DNA from: an uncultured Erythrobacteraceae bacterium
GTDB lineage: Bacteria; Pseudomonadota; Alphaproteobacteria; Sphingomonadales; Sphingomonadaceae
Assembly: GCA_946482075.1 (NCBI GenBank)
Contig: CAMLQG010000007.1
Coordinates: 1 to 62,726 of the forward strand
Length of the DNA stretch: 62,726 nucleotides
Direction of reading: 5' to 3'
Made by a program: the position numbers and the translations under genes. Below the pieces are notes generated by a model. The model was not told the DNA's origin. It did no database searches and saw nothing but the letters and a program-made list of their open reading frames with translations. Shown one piece after another: positions 43,581-52,335 of this stretch (position 1 is the first letter of the stretch; each line of letters opens with the position of its first letter).

Positions 43581-44354
43581 GTGCGGATCGCCACTTTCAA
43601 CATCAACGGCATCAAGGCGCGGCTGCCGCGCCTGATCGAATGGCTGGAAGAAACGCAACCGGACGTCGCCTGCCTGCAGGAAATCAAGTGCCAGGATGAA
43701 AGCTTCCCGGCCAGGGAGTTCGAGGCGATCGGCTATCACGCCGTATGGCATGGCCAGAAGGGTTTCAACGGCGTCGCCATCCTCGCGCGCGGAGTAGCAC
43801 CCCAGGAAGTGCGGCGCGGCTTGCCGGGCGACGATATGGACGAGCATTCCCGCTATCTCGAAGCGGATGTGAACGGCGTGCGCGTGGTCTGCATCTACCT
43901 GCCCAACGGCAATCCGCAGCCCGGCCCGAAATTCGACTACAAGCTCGCCTGGATGCGCCGCCTCCATGCCCATATGCGCGGGTTGTGGGAACAGGAGATT
44001 CCCGCGATCGTCCTCGGCGACTACAACGTCATTCCCGAGGACAAGGACGTCTGGTCGGTCAAGGCGATGGAAGATGATGCACTGATGCAGCCGGAATCGC
44101 GCGACGCCTATGCCGTCCTGCTCAACGATGGCTGGACCGACGCGATCGACATCTTCAACCCGCAGGGTGGCGTCTGGACCTTCTGGGACTACCAGGCAGG
44201 CGCCTGGCAGCGCGATCACGGATTCCGGATCGACCATGCCCTGCTGTCGCCCGAGGCAGCCGACCGGCTGGCGCGCGTCGGCGTCGACAAGGAGTATCGC
44301 GGGCGCGAGAAAGCGAGCGACCACACGCCCGTCTGGATCGAACTGGCCGCCTGA
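43581..44354 (+). CDS. xth: Exodeoxyribonuclease III
   Basis: A GTG at 43581 after GGGGATCGGATAG gives 257 residues. Family motifs are complete: RIATFNINGIKARL, CLQEIKCQDESFP, VCIYLPNGNP, VLGDYNVIPEDKDV and RIDHALLSPEA with SDHTPVWIEL at the end. It is the AP endonuclease and 3' exonuclease of base-excision repair. Confidence 0.95.
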   Translation: MRIATFNINGIKARLPRLIEWLEETQPDVACLQEIKCQDESFPAREFEAIGYHAVWHGQKGFNGVAILARGVAPQEVRRGLPGDDMDEHSRYLEADVNGVRVVCIYLPNGNPQPGPKFDYKLAWMRRLHAHMRGLWEQEIPAIVLGDYNVIPEDKDVWSVKAMEDDALMQPESRDAYAVLLNDGWTDAIDIFNPQGGVWTFWDYQAGAWQRDHGFRIDHALLSPEAADRLARVGVDKEYRGREKASDHTPVWIELAA

Positions 44355-44390
44355 CAAGCGCGCGGATGCCGTTAGGCGCCCGCGGCTATC

Positions 44391-45107
44391 TCACCGATAG
44401 AAGATGTGGTTGCGGACCTGGGCCACGCGGCGCAGCTGCCAGCCGGGCGAGACATGGCGCGCATGGAAGAACAGCGCGCCTTCGGCCGGGCTCTTCCATA
44501 AGCCCTTGTCCGCGATCTGGGCAATCGCGGCCGCTTCGCGCCAGGCTTGCGAGCCGGTGTTGATCGCCGGCATCCGTCCGCCACGCACGAAGGAGAATTG
44601 GGAAGGCTGATAGACCACGCCGCAATAGCTGGCGGGGAAACGGCCCGATTCCGAGCGGTTGACGATCACCCGGCCCACGGCGAGCTGCCCGTTCAAGGGT
44701 TCACCCTTGGACTCGAAATAGATCGCGCCGGCCAGGCAACGCAGTTCGTCGGTCAGATTGCCGGGCGCGGGCATGTCATCCACCAGCTCGGCAAGTGAGG
44801 TTGCGTCGCCGCCATCGGCGCCGACCGCAGGCACCTTGCTCTCATTGTGCAGGCCGTAATCGGCCGGCAGCGGCTGCACCACTTCGCGCGTGACGAATCT
44901 GATCCGGGGAGAAGAAGCGCCATTCGCGACGTCCGACGCAAACCCGGCTCCCGCGCCAGGGGCGGGATGAGCGGGCTGGGCGGCTTCTTCGATAATGCCC
45001 AGCAACTTGTCCTGAGCGAAAGCGCCGGAACCTTCGGCGCCAAGGAGAATTGTCAACAAGGTTGCGGCCACCGCGATCGCGCTGGCCTTCTTGGTCTTCC
45101 GGCTCAT
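44391..45107 (-). CDS. SleB/CwlJ-type cell wall hydrolase
   Basis: This 238-residue protein has a signal peptide (about 10-32) and a C-terminal hydrolase_2 domain: LRCLAGAIYFESKGEPLNGQLAVGRVIVNR, YPASYC-like FPASYCGVVYQPSQFSFV and GALFFHARHVSPGW. The catalytic Glu lies in IYFESKGE. The middle is linker. Such enzymes in non-sporulating bacteria act as lytic transglycosylase-like wall remodelling enzymes. A perfect -35 TTGACA on the same strand lies about 195 bp upstream (45305-45300). Confidence 0.9.
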   Translation of the reverse strand: MSRKTKKASAIAVAATLLTILLGAEGSGAFAQDKLLGIIEEAAQPAHPAPGAGAGFASDVANGASSPRIRFVTREVVQPLPADYGLHNESKVPAVGADGGDATSLAELVDDMPAPGNLTDELRCLAGAIYFESKGEPLNGQLAVGRVIVNRSESGRFPASYCGVVYQPSQFSFVRGGRMPAINTGSQAWREAAAIAQIADKGLWKSPAEGALFFHARHVSPGWQLRRVAQVRNHIFYR

Positions 45108-45237
45108 CTAGTCCGAATTCAGGGCGGTGGACGAGCTCCGACGCAGGTTGGACCCCGATGCGACACAACGTCGCAAATGGATCTCTTTTTGAGCCTGCCG
45201 GCTGTCCCCCGTCTGCGTGCTAGCCAGTCAGGCCGAT

Positions 45238-45296
45238 GTGCCGCCCTGGCCGCCTCCGCATTTGAGGTCGGGGGCGGCACTTATTCCGCAATGCGG
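45238..45296. repeat. Two adjacent hairpins in the sleB-like upstream gap
   Basis: GTGCCGCCC (45238-45246) pairs perfectly with GGGCGGCAC (45272-45280), and the loop can extend the stem (CCGCCTC with GAGG). A second palindrome CCGCA-A-TGCGG lies at 45286-45296. The gap of 211 bp between the SleB-type gene and the DUF1491 gene holds no ORF that I trust. Confidence 0.55.
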
Positions 45297-45318
45297 CAAT
45301 GTCAACTTTTTAACGGTT

Positions 45319-45642
45319 CTATCCGATGAAACGTTCACCATTGGCGATATCCAGTTCCACGATCCAGCTGTCGGGGTCCTGACTGTGCCTCCGGCTCAAA
45401 TATTCCGAAAACTCCCGTTTATTATCAATATCTTCTGAGCGTACCAAAGTCCACACACGATTACCGTCCAGATCGGGCATACGTTCGAAAAGACGCCCTT
45501 CGGCCCCGTTCACGCAACAAACGACAAGAATCGTGCCCGCATCGCGTTCACCTTTTGCGATAATGCTCGCGAAACCTCCCGCAGCCTCAACGGCGCGAAT
45601 CATGCCGGAAATTTCGAGATGGGCAGGGAGTCGCGAATCCAC
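45319..45642 (-). CDS. DUF1491 family protein
   Basis: A GTG start gives 107 residues matching the short DUF1491 family: RLPAHLEISGMIRAVEAAGGFASIIAKGERDAGTILVV, then WTLVRSEDIDNKREFSEYLSRR and PDSWIVELDI. It is soluble and its function is unknown. It is the last gene of a minus-strand run with the thioesterase and ptsN, 15 bp after the former. Confidence 0.85.
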   Translation of the reverse strand: MDSRLPAHLEISGMIRAVEAAGGFASIIAKGERDAGTILVVCCVNGAEGRLFERMPDLDGNRVWTLVRSEDIDNKREFSEYLSRRHSQDPDSWIVELDIANGERFIG

Positions 45643-45657
45643 GTGCGGTGCCGGATT

Positions 45658-46143
45658 TCAGGCGGTCGCCGGACGATAGCCGGGCAGACCGGACAGCGGG
45701 ATATGCGAACGCATGAACGTGCCGGTTCCGCGCCCGATCTCCTCGCCCTCATCATCGATCAGCCGCGCTTCGGCCACGAGCACGCGGCGCCGGCCGCTGA
45801 CCCAGCGACCTTCCGCCACCACCGGTCCCTTGCGGATCGGCCGGGTGAAGTGAAGATTGAACGAAGTCGTCAGCAGGAAACGGTCGGTGACCAGCGTGTT
45901 GGCGGCATAGAAGGCCGCATCGTCCAGCATCTTGAAATAGAGCGTGCCATGCGCGGCGCCAGCCGCGTGATGGACGCTTTCATCCACGGTGAAGTCGATC
46001 CGCGAGCGGCCTTCGCCCGTGATCGTCAGGCGCGACGTGAACAGCCGGTTGACGGGTGCGGAAGCATAGAGACTTTCCAGCGCGTTCCAATGAAGGCCGG
46101 CGCCGGTGATCTCCGCGTCAGGCGGCGTCCCGGTCGGTGCCAT
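45658..46143 (-). CDS. PaaI-type hotdog thioesterase
   Basis: This 161-residue single hotdog-fold protein has the PaaI/4HBT pattern: HHAAGAAHGTLYFKMLDDAAFYAANTL, LTTSFNLHFTRPI and a terminal GRGTGTFMRS. It probably hydrolyses an acyl-CoA, and the substrate is unknown. Its start overlaps the end of ptsN by 26 bases, so they are co-translated. Confidence 0.88.
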   Translation of the reverse strand: MAPTGTPPDAEITGAGLHWNALESLYASAPVNRLFTSRLTITGEGRSRIDFTVDESVHHAAGAAHGTLYFKMLDDAAFYAANTLVTDRFLLTTSFNLHFTRPIRKGPVVAEGRWVSGRRRVLVAEARLIDDEGEEIGRGTGTFMRSHIPLSGLPGYRPATA

Positions 46144-46579
46144 TGGTCAGCAGCGCATAAAGCGTTTCGGCATCAGGCGCCTGGACCATCGCCGTATGCA
46201 GGCCTTCCTGCCGGGCCACGCGCGAGATCGCAGCGAGCGCCTGGAGATGCGCGGCGCCCGCATTTTCCGGCGAGAGCAGGCCGAACACCAGATCCACCGG
46301 CATTCCATCCGCCGCATCGAATTCGACCGGCTTTTCCAGCCGCAGAAGTCCCGCCACCGGGCGCTTGATCCCGTTCACGCGCGCATGGGGAATCGCGATG
46401 CCCCGGCCGAATCCGGTGCTGCCGAGGCGCTCGCGCTCCTCGATCCGTTCGAGGATCTCGCTGCTCTCCAGTTCGTAGACGGAGGCGAAACGATCGGCGA
46501 GCTGTTCCAGAATCGCCTGCTTGCTGTCCGCCCTGATGATGGCGACAGCATCCGGTAATAGCGAAAAGTGAACGTTCAT
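46118..46579 (-). CDS. ptsN: PTS IIA-like nitrogen regulator
   Basis: This 153-residue EIIA-Ntr protein has the phosphorylated histidine in GIAIPHARVNGI, preceded by ERERLGSTGFG. The C-terminal region VFGLLSPENAGAAHLQALAAISR is standard. It is the end point of the nitrogen PTS and regulates metabolism and stress signalling. rpoN is not next to it here; the upstream gene is the ribosome hibernation factor. Confidence 0.95.
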   Translation of the reverse strand: MNVHFSLLPDAVAIIRADSKQAILEQLADRFASVYELESSEILERIEERERLGSTGFGRGIAIPHARVNGIKRPVAGLLRLEKPVEFDAADGMPVDLVFGLLSPENAGAAHLQALAAISRVARQEGLHTAMVQAPDAETLYALLTNGTDRDAA

Positions 46580-46708
46580 CGTGTGTTGGCTTCGTCGTCC
46601 TCATCCGCCGGATCGCGCCTCATGGGGCGCGAACGCGGCGGGAAATTTGCGCTGAATCCTTCCGGTGGGCGTATGTGCGCCGCGCTTGCTTGGATGCAGC
46701 GCAGGCGT

Positions 46709-47278
46709 TCAGGATGGTTCAACCCAGCCTATGGAACCATCTTCGCGGCGGTAGACCATATTATGTCGTCCGGTACCAGCATTTTTGAAGAAAAGCGCGT
46801 TGGTGTTGCGCAAATCGAGCATCATGACAGCGTCGGATACCGATGTTTCGGGAATGTCGATCCGCGTTTCGGCGATGATCGGCGGAGCGTCGGCAGTGAC
46901 TTCCTCTTCCTGTTCATCCACCGGTCCGGCGAAGACGGTGTAGGCCGCTTCCTCTTCCTTGGCGGCGTGAGAAGCCTGTTCGTGGCGATCGGTCAGCCGG
47001 CGCTTGTAGCGGCGCAGCTGCTTCTCGATCTTCTCCGCCGCCTGATCGAGCGCGGCATGCGCATCATGCGCGGCGGAATGGCCCTTCAGGATCAGGCCCT
47101 GCATCACATGCATCACGATGTCGCAGCTGAACGCGCCTGCGGGAGCCTTGCCGAAAGTCACGCTGGAGGAAAGGGCCCGGTTGAAGTGCTTGTCGATGAT
47201 CGTGCCGAGCCTGTCGCTGACATGATCCTGCAGGGCCGCGCCAGTTGTCATCTGGTGTCCAGATACGCGGATATCCAT
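46709..47278 (-). CDS. hpf: Ribosome hibernation promoting factor, long form
   Basis: This 189-residue protein has an N-terminal S30AE domain (MDIRVSGHQMTTGAALQDHV with LGTIIDKHFNRALSSSVTF) and a C-terminal dimerisation domain (DIPETSVSDAVMMLDLRNTNALFFKNAGTG, VYRREDGSIGWVEPS). The long form makes 100S dimers. It lies 129 bp upstream of ptsN, the usual hpf-ptsN order without rpoN. A gap of 39 bp separates it from dnaQ. Confidence 0.95.
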   Translation of the reverse strand: MDIRVSGHQMTTGAALQDHVSDRLGTIIDKHFNRALSSSVTFGKAPAGAFSCDIVMHVMQGLILKGHSAAHDAHAALDQAAEKIEKQLRRYKRRLTDRHEQASHAAKEEEAAYTVFAGPVDEQEEEVTADAPPIIAETRIDIPETSVSDAVMMLDLRNTNALFFKNAGTGRHNMVYRREDGSIGWVEPS

Positions 47279-47317
47279 AGGGCGTTCTCCTCTTCTGCTT
47301 ATGCAACGAAGGAGCCT

Positions 47318-48004
47318 TCAACTCTTCCAGAGCGGCGACTCCATCGATTCCAGAAATGCCGTATGTCGCGCTAGTTCCTCGGCCGAGGCGGCATGGGGGC
47401 GGGCCGGGCGAAACACGCGCTCGCGCACGGCGACCGTCGCCGAGGCGACGACGACCAATTCCTCGCGCGCGCCGCCGAGTTGCAGGCCAATCTGCCTGCC
47501 GCCGGTAAGCTCGACATAGACCTGGGCAAGCAGTTCCGCGTCAAGCAGCGCGCCGTGCTTGGTGCGGTGGCTGCGATCGATGCCGTAGCGTGTGCAGAGC
47601 GCGTCGAGCGAGAGCTTGGCGCCGGGATGACGGATTTTCGCCAGCGCCACCGTGTCCACCATCCGACTGCGGCACACCGGTTCGAGCCCGCAGATGTCGA
47701 GCTCGGCATTGAGGAAGCCGAAGTCGAAGCCCGCATTGTGCGCAACCAGAGGCGAGTCGGCGATGAAGGCGAGCAGCGCCTCGGCCTGCTCGTGGAAGCG
47801 CGGCTTGTCCGACAGGAAGGCTTCCGACAGGCCGTGGACGGCTTCGGCTTCCGCCGGCATCGACCGGTCGGGATTGAAATAGGCGTGGAAGGTCTGCCCC
47901 GTGGGCACCCGATTGACCATTTCGATGCATCCTATTTCCACCATCCGATCCCCTGTCTTGGGATCCAGGCCGGTGGTTTCGGTGTCGAAGATGATTTCAC
48001 GCAT
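47318..48004 (-). CDS. dnaQ: DNA polymerase III epsilon subunit
   Basis: The ATG at 48004 gives 228 residues. The DEDDh proofreading exonuclease has Exo I IFDTETTGLDP, Exo II with LVAHNAGFDFGFLN and Exo III HGALLDAELLAQVY, including the catalytic His. The C-terminal tail would contact the polymerase alpha subunit. It sits in the leftward ppsR-maf-aroE-coaE-dnaQ run from the origin, a common alphaproteobacterial order. Confidence 0.95.
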   Translation of the reverse strand: MREIIFDTETTGLDPKTGDRMVEIGCIEMVNRVPTGQTFHAYFNPDRSMPAEAEAVHGLSEAFLSDKPRFHEQAEALLAFIADSPLVAHNAGFDFGFLNAELDICGLEPVCRSRMVDTVALAKIRHPGAKLSLDALCTRYGIDRSHRTKHGALLDAELLAQVYVELTGGRQIGLQLGGAREELVVVASATVAVRERVFRPARPHAASAEELARHTAFLESMESPLWKS

Positions 48005-48076
48005 CGTTGCCTCAATATTGGCCCGCAAGGGTCGCGAGGCAAGCAAAATGCGCGCTGGCAATCGTGAAGAAAGATG

Positions 48077-48685
48077 TCAGCGCCCGGCAGCGAGTTGCTG
48101 CCTCAGCCTGTCCGTCAGCGCCACCACCGCCGCGCGGGTCCGCGCGAGCGAAGCGCCGGTATCGATGACATGGTCCGCCCTGGCGCGCTTTTCCGCATCG
48201 GGCGTCTGCAAGTCGAGGATTCTGGCGAATTTCTCCGGCGTCATGCCCGGGCGCGCCAGCACCCGTTCGCGCTGGCGTTCGGGCGGAGCGGACACGACCG
48301 CCACCGCATCGACTTGCTCCCAGCCGCCTTTCTCGAACAGCAGGGGAATGTCGAAGACCACCAGCGGAAGGCCCGCATGTTCGAACAGGAACCGCGCCCG
48401 AAGGTCGGCGACGGCGGGATGGACGATCGCTTCCAGCCGGGCAAGCGCTTCCGAGTCGCCGAACACCTGCGCGCCGAGCGCCGGACGATCGACACCGGCA
48501 GGGCCGGTGGTGCCGGGAAAGGCCGCCTCGATCGCCGGCAACAACGCGCCAGCCGGGCCCTGCAGCTTGTGGACTTCGGCATCGGCATCGAACACCGGCA
48601 CGCCTTCCTCGCGGAACATCTCCGCCACGGTCGACTTGCCCATGCCGATGGAGCCGGTGAGGCCGAGGATGAAAGGCCTGCTCAT
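48077..48685 (-). CDS. coaE: Dephospho-CoA kinase
   Basis: This 202-residue protein starts with Walker [18 protein letters not shown], followed by [22 protein letters not shown] and [32 protein letters not shown]. It phosphorylates the 3'-hydroxyl of dephospho-CoA in the last step of CoA synthesis. It overlaps aroE by 4 bases. The dnaQ gene follows after 72 bp. Confidence 0.96.
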   Translation of the reverse strand: MSRPFILGLTGSIGMGKSTVAEMFREEGVPVFDADAEVHKLQGPAGALLPAIEAAFPGTTGPAGVDRPALGAQVFGDSEALARLEAIVHPAVADLRARFLFEHAGLPLVVFDIPLLFEKGGWEQVDAVAVVSAPPERQRERVLARPGMTPEKFARILDLQTPDAEKRARADHVIDTGASLARTRAAVVALTDRLRQQLAAGR

Positions 48686-49539
48686 CGCGTCAGGATCGCC
48701 CGCAGAGTGAGTTCATCATCATCGCGGGGAGGGGGCTGGCCGAAGAAGCGGGCGAAAGCTTCGGCCGCCTGGCCGATCAGCATCGACAGACCGTCCACCG
48801 TCCGGAAACCCGCCGCGCGCGCGGCCTGGAGCAGCGGCGTATCCAGCGGGTGAGTGACGATATCGTAGACCACGCTGCCCGGTGGGGCGTGGCTGAAGTC
48901 GAATGCAAGCGGTGGCTGGCCCGCCATGCCCAACGGGCTCGCATTGACGATGAGATCGAGACAGCCTTCGCGATCGTCGAACGCGAAATCGGTCGGTTCG
49001 GCGAAGTGATCGAGCGGGATTACATGGTGCTCGCCTTGCGGATCGAGCTCATCGAGCAGAGCGCGGGCTTTTTCCGGATTTCGCCCGGCGAGCACGATCA
49101 CCATCTTCTCTCCCGCCAGCGCGGCGATGATCGCGCGCGCGGCACCGCCCGTGCCCAGCACACGCGCCATGCGGAAATAATGCACCTGATCGAGCAGAGG
49201 CCGCAAGGGTTCGAGGAAACCGCCGGCATCGGTGTTATAGCCGGTCAGGCTGCCATCGGGCTCGTGGACGATCGTGTTCACTGCCCCGATCCGTTCTGCC
49301 AGCGGATCGAGCCGGTCGAGATGCGGCATCACCGCCTGCTTGTGCGGCATGGTGACGTTGCAGCCGCGCCAGGCCGGATCGGCGCGCCGTTCCGACAGAT
49401 AGCGTTCCAATCCATCCGCCGTCACGTGGCAGGCGCGATACTCCGCATCGAGGCCCAGCCGTTCGATCCAGAAGCCATGGATCGCGGGCGATTTCGATTG
49501 GGCGATCGGATCGCCGATCACTTCGGCATAAGGTCTCAC
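48682..49539 (-). CDS. aroE: Shikimate dehydrogenase
   Basis: A GTG at 49539 overlaps the maf stop (GTGA), giving 285 residues. The substrate site [11 protein letters not shown], the catalytic lysine in [15 protein letters not shown] and the nucleotide motif [11 protein letters not shown] are complete, and the C-terminal [14 protein letters not shown] is typical. It reduces dehydroshikimate with NADPH. An upstream in-frame extension lies within maf and is rejected. Confidence 0.95.
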   Translation of the reverse strand: MRPYAEVIGDPIAQSKSPAIHGFWIERLGLDAEYRACHVTADGLERYLSERRADPAWRGCNVTMPHKQAVMPHLDRLDPLAERIGAVNTIVHEPDGSLTGYNTDAGGFLEPLRPLLDQVHYFRMARVLGTGGAARAIIAALAGEKMVIVLAGRNPEKARALLDELDPQGEHHVIPLDHFAEPTDFAFDDREGCLDLIVNASPLGMAGQPPLAFDFSHAPPGSVVYDIVTHPLDTPLLQAARAAGFRTVDGLSMLIGQAAEAFARFFGQPPPRDDDELTLRAILTR

Positions 49540-50120
49540 GCGGCAAGCTCCCCATGCTCGCGCAGCGCATCCAGCACCGGCAGCAACGGCATGCCGAGCA
49601 CGGTGAACTGATCGCCCTCGATATCCGAGAAGAGCTGCACGCCCAGACTTTCGATCCGGAACACGCCGACGCAGGCGCCGACCTCGGGCCATTCGCGCGC
49701 CAGGTAGGTTTCGATGAAATCCTCCGAAAGCGCGCGGACATGGAGGCGTGCGATCGCCGCATGGCGCCAGATCACTGCACCGTCGCGCGCCAGGGCGGCG
49801 GCGCTGTGCAGGTCCATCCGCCGGTCGGAGAAGAAGCGCAGATGCGCCGCCGCATCGTCCCGGCTCGCCGGCTTGTCGAACCGCCGGCCATCCACGATCA
49901 CGAGGGAATCACTGCCGAGCACCAGCTGGTCGGTCCTGTCCGGCTCGACCGCCAACGCCTTCGCCTCGGCCAGGGCGATGGCGATATCGGCCGGAAGCGC
50001 GTCCGCAAGCCCGGCTTCCAGCGCGCGTTCGTCCACCATTCCCGGCCGCGCGACGAAATCCACGCCGGCCGCCTCCAGCATCGCGCGCCGCGACGCGCTT
50101 TTCGACGCCAGCACGATCAT
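49536..50120 (-). CDS. maf: Maf-family nucleotide pyrophosphatase
   Basis: This 194-residue protein starts with LASKSASRRAMLEAAG, then VDERALEAGL and LGSDSLVIVDGRRFDKPASRDDA, the Maf/YhdE signature. The family hydrolyses non-canonical or UTP/dTTP nucleotides and has been linked to septum inhibition. It overlaps ppsR and aroE by 4 bases on either side. Confidence 0.93.
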   Translation of the reverse strand: MIVLASKSASRRAMLEAAGVDFVARPGMVDERALEAGLADALPADIAIALAEAKALAVEPDRTDQLVLGSDSLVIVDGRRFDKPASRDDAAAHLRFFSDRRMDLHSAAALARDGAVIWRHAAIARLHVRALSEDFIETYLAREWPEVGACVGVFRIESLGVQLFSDIEGDQFTVLGMPLLPVLDALREHGELAA

Positions 50121-50956
50121 ATCGGCTTCGGCCCCGCCGATGCCGGCCCGTCGCGTTCGTTCATCAGGCGCATCACGGCAGCGGCGGTCTCCTCGATCGA
50201 GCGGCGCGTGACGTCGATCACCGGCCAGCCATTATCGGCGAACAGCCGGCGGGCGAACTGCACTTCCTTCTGCACCTTCTCCATGTCGACATAGGCCGTC
50301 TCGGTCGCCTCGTTCAATGACAGCAGGCGGTTGCGGCGCACCTGCACCAGCCGGTCCGGCGCGGTGGTGAGGCCGACCACCAGCGGCTTGCGCAGGCTGA
50401 ACAGGACGGCGGGCGGCGGGCTTTCGACAACCAACGGGATATTCGCCGTCTTGTACCCGCGATTGGCGAGGTAGATGCTGGTCGGCGTCTTCGATGTGCG
50501 CGAGACACCGGCAAGCACGATGTCCGCCTCTTCCCAATCCTCCCAGCCGACCCCGTCATCATGCGCGATCGTGTAGTGGATCGCATCCACCCGGCTGAAA
50601 TAGGCGTCGTCCATCAGATGCTGCCGGCCCGGCCGCCCCTTGGCCTCCTGGCCGAGCTGGTTTTCCAGCGCCTCTGTCACGGCATCCAGCGCGGGAACGA
50701 CCGGCAGGCCCATTGCCCGGCAGCGATCCTCCAGCCTTTCGCGGATTTCCGGGTTGACCAGCGTGAACAGGACAAGTCCGGGATTGCCCGACAGCTCGCC
50801 CATGATCCGGTCGAGATGCTGGAGCGAGCGGACCATCGGCCAGAAATGGCGCACCACGCCAGCATCGTCGAACTGCGCCAGAGCGGCCTTGGCAATCATT
50901 TCCAGCGTCTCGCCGGTGGAGTCCGACAGGAGGTGGAGATGAAGCCTGGTGGTCAT
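50117..50956 (-). CDS. ppsR: PPDK regulatory protein / DUF299 kinase-pyrophosphorylase
   Basis: This 279-residue protein starts with LHLHLLSDSTGETLEMIAKAALAQF and holds the P-loop region GVSRTSKTPTSIYLANRGYK. The family phosphorylates and dephosphorylates pyruvate phosphate dikinase or PEP synthase. It corresponds to RP001 of Rickettsia, the gene that marks the left edge of the conserved alphaproteobacterial origin. It starts the leftward operon with maf, aroE, coaE and dnaQ. Confidence 0.93.
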   Translation of the reverse strand: MTTRLHLHLLSDSTGETLEMIAKAALAQFDDAGVVRHFWPMVRSLQHLDRIMGELSGNPGLVLFTLVNPEIRERLEDRCRAMGLPVVPALDAVTEALENQLGQEAKGRPGRQHLMDDAYFSRVDAIHYTIAHDDGVGWEDWEEADIVLAGVSRTSKTPTSIYLANRGYKTANIPLVVESPPPAVLFSLRKPLVVGLTTAPDRLVQVRRNRLLSLNEATETAYVDMEKVQKEVQFARRLFADNGWPVIDVTRRSIEETAAAVMRLMNERDGPASAGPKPI

Positions 50957-51287
50957 GGATTATGCGTCGCCGAGGGCTGTGGACAATGACCGGCATAAAC
51001 CACGGGAGGGCCATGCGGACAAGGTCGGCAGGAAATCCGGTCAGCGTTTTTGGCCCGTTGCCGGACTTCCTCATGGCGGTTTGTGGACATGGGGAGAAGG
51101 ATTTCGACAGGCTGGGGACAATGGGGATAGCTTTTCCTTGACGCCCACGGGTAGGGATTCGCCGTTCCGATCGCCCCTGTTCAGCAGGGGAGAAATCGGG
51201 CAAGGCGCGGCCATCCCCGATATCCACAAGCCAACAGACTCCTACAAACCTCTTTAAATATAATTCTTTTATTGGATTGGACTCTCG
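50957..51287. other. oriC: Putative chromosomal replication origin (oriC)
   Basis: This 331-bp gap has no gene. DnaA-box-like sites with one mismatch to TTATCCACA occur at 50978-50986 (TGTGGACAA, reverse sense) and 51220-51228 (ATATCCACA), with weaker ones at 51082-51090 and 51113-51121. GANTC methylation sites lie at 51156, 51237 and 51280. An A+T-rich stretch at 51250-51275 (about 80% A+T) is a candidate unwinding element and includes TATAAT at 51259-51264, which may also be the hemE -10. The hemE/ppsR boundary is the conserved alphaproteobacterial origin position. No TTAA-N7-TTAA CtrA site is seen. Confidence 0.7.
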
Positions 51288-52313
51288 ATGCCCGGTCTTC
51301 TTCTCGACACTCTGCGCGGCAGACAGGCGCGCGAGCGCCCGCTCTGGCTCATGCGCCAGGCAGGGCGTTACCTGCCGGAATATCGCGCCTTGCGGGCAGA
51401 GAAGGGCGGATTCCTGGAACTCGTCTATGACAGCGAAGCCGCGGCCGAGATCACTCTCCAGCCGATCCGCCGCTTCGGGTTCGACGGCGCGATCCTGTTC
51501 TCGGACATCCTCATCGTGCCTTATGCGATGGGGCAGGGGCTGCGCTTCCTGGCCGGGGAAGGACCGAGCCTGTCTCCCCGGCTGGTGGATCATGGGCTGG
51601 AAAGCCTCCAGGCGGCTCCTGAGAAGCTCCAGCCGATCTATGATACGGTGGCAAGGGTCAGGGGACTTCTGGGCCCTGACAGGACGCTGCTGGGCTTTGC
51701 CGGCAGTCCGTGGACGGTGGCGACCTATATGGTCGCGGGGGAGGGCAGCCGCGATCAGCATGTGGCTCGTGCGCTGGCCTATCGCGATCCCGCGGCGTTT
51801 CAGGCGATCATCGATGCGATCGTGGACGTTACGGTGGACTATCTCATCGGCCAGATCGGGGCCGGAGCGGAAGCGGTGCAGCTGTTCGACAGCTGGGCAG
51901 GCAGCCTGGCGCCGGCGGAATTCGAACGCTGGGTGATCGCGCCGAGTGCGGCGATCGTGGCGCGCCTGCGGGCGGCCTGCCCCGATGTGCCGATCATCGG
52001 CTTTCCCAAGGGCGCGTGCGAGAAGCTGCCCGCCTATGCGCGGGAGACGGCGGTGGATGCGCTGGGGCTCGACGAGACGGTCGATCCTGTGTGGGCGCAT
52101 GGCGCGCTGCCCCAAGGTCTGCCGGTGCAGGGCAATCTCGATCCACTACTGCTTGAAGCCGGCGGCGAGGAGCTGGAAACCCGCGTGATCCGGCTGCTCG
52201 AGACCTTCGCTTCGCGGCCGCACGTCTTCAATCTCGGCCACGGTATCGGGCAGTTCACCCCGATCGAGCATGTCGAGCGCCTGGTTGCGACAATTCGCGG
52301 CTGGCGGGGGTGA
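51288..52313 (+). CDS. hemE: Uroporphyrinogen decarboxylase
   Basis: This 341-residue protein starts with LRGRQARERPLWLMRQAGRYLPEYR, the UroD signature. Further motifs are FGFDGAILFSDILIVPYAMG, PWTVATYMVAGEGS and HVFNLGHGIGQFTPIEHVE. It converts uroporphyrinogen III to coproporphyrinogen III. It forms the right edge of the origin and is transcribed away from it, followed by hemJ. Confidence 0.97.
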   Translation: MPGLLLDTLRGRQARERPLWLMRQAGRYLPEYRALRAEKGGFLELVYDSEAAAEITLQPIRRFGFDGAILFSDILIVPYAMGQGLRFLAGEGPSLSPRLVDHGLESLQAAPEKLQPIYDTVARVRGLLGPDRTLLGFAGSPWTVATYMVAGEGSRDQHVARALAYRDPAAFQAIIDAIVDVTVDYLIGQIGAGAEAVQLFDSWAGSLAPAEFERWVIAPSAAIVARLRAACPDVPIIGFPKGACEKLPAYARETAVDALGLDETVDPVWAHGALPQGLPVQGNLDPLLLEAGGEELETRVIRLLETFASRPHVFNLGHGIGQFTPIEHVERLVATIRGWRG

Positions 52314-52335
52314 CGCAGGGCCGCACCTGCCCTAA

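Noticed and set aside
51252..51270. Possible CtrA site near TTTAAATATAATTCTT in the origin
   Set aside because: The second half-site seven bases after TTAA reads TCTT instead of TTAA, so the motif is incomplete.
50559..52115. 518-residue ORF running through the putative origin
   Set aside because: It reads through ppsR, the gap and hemE in non-coding phases and has no recognisable domain.
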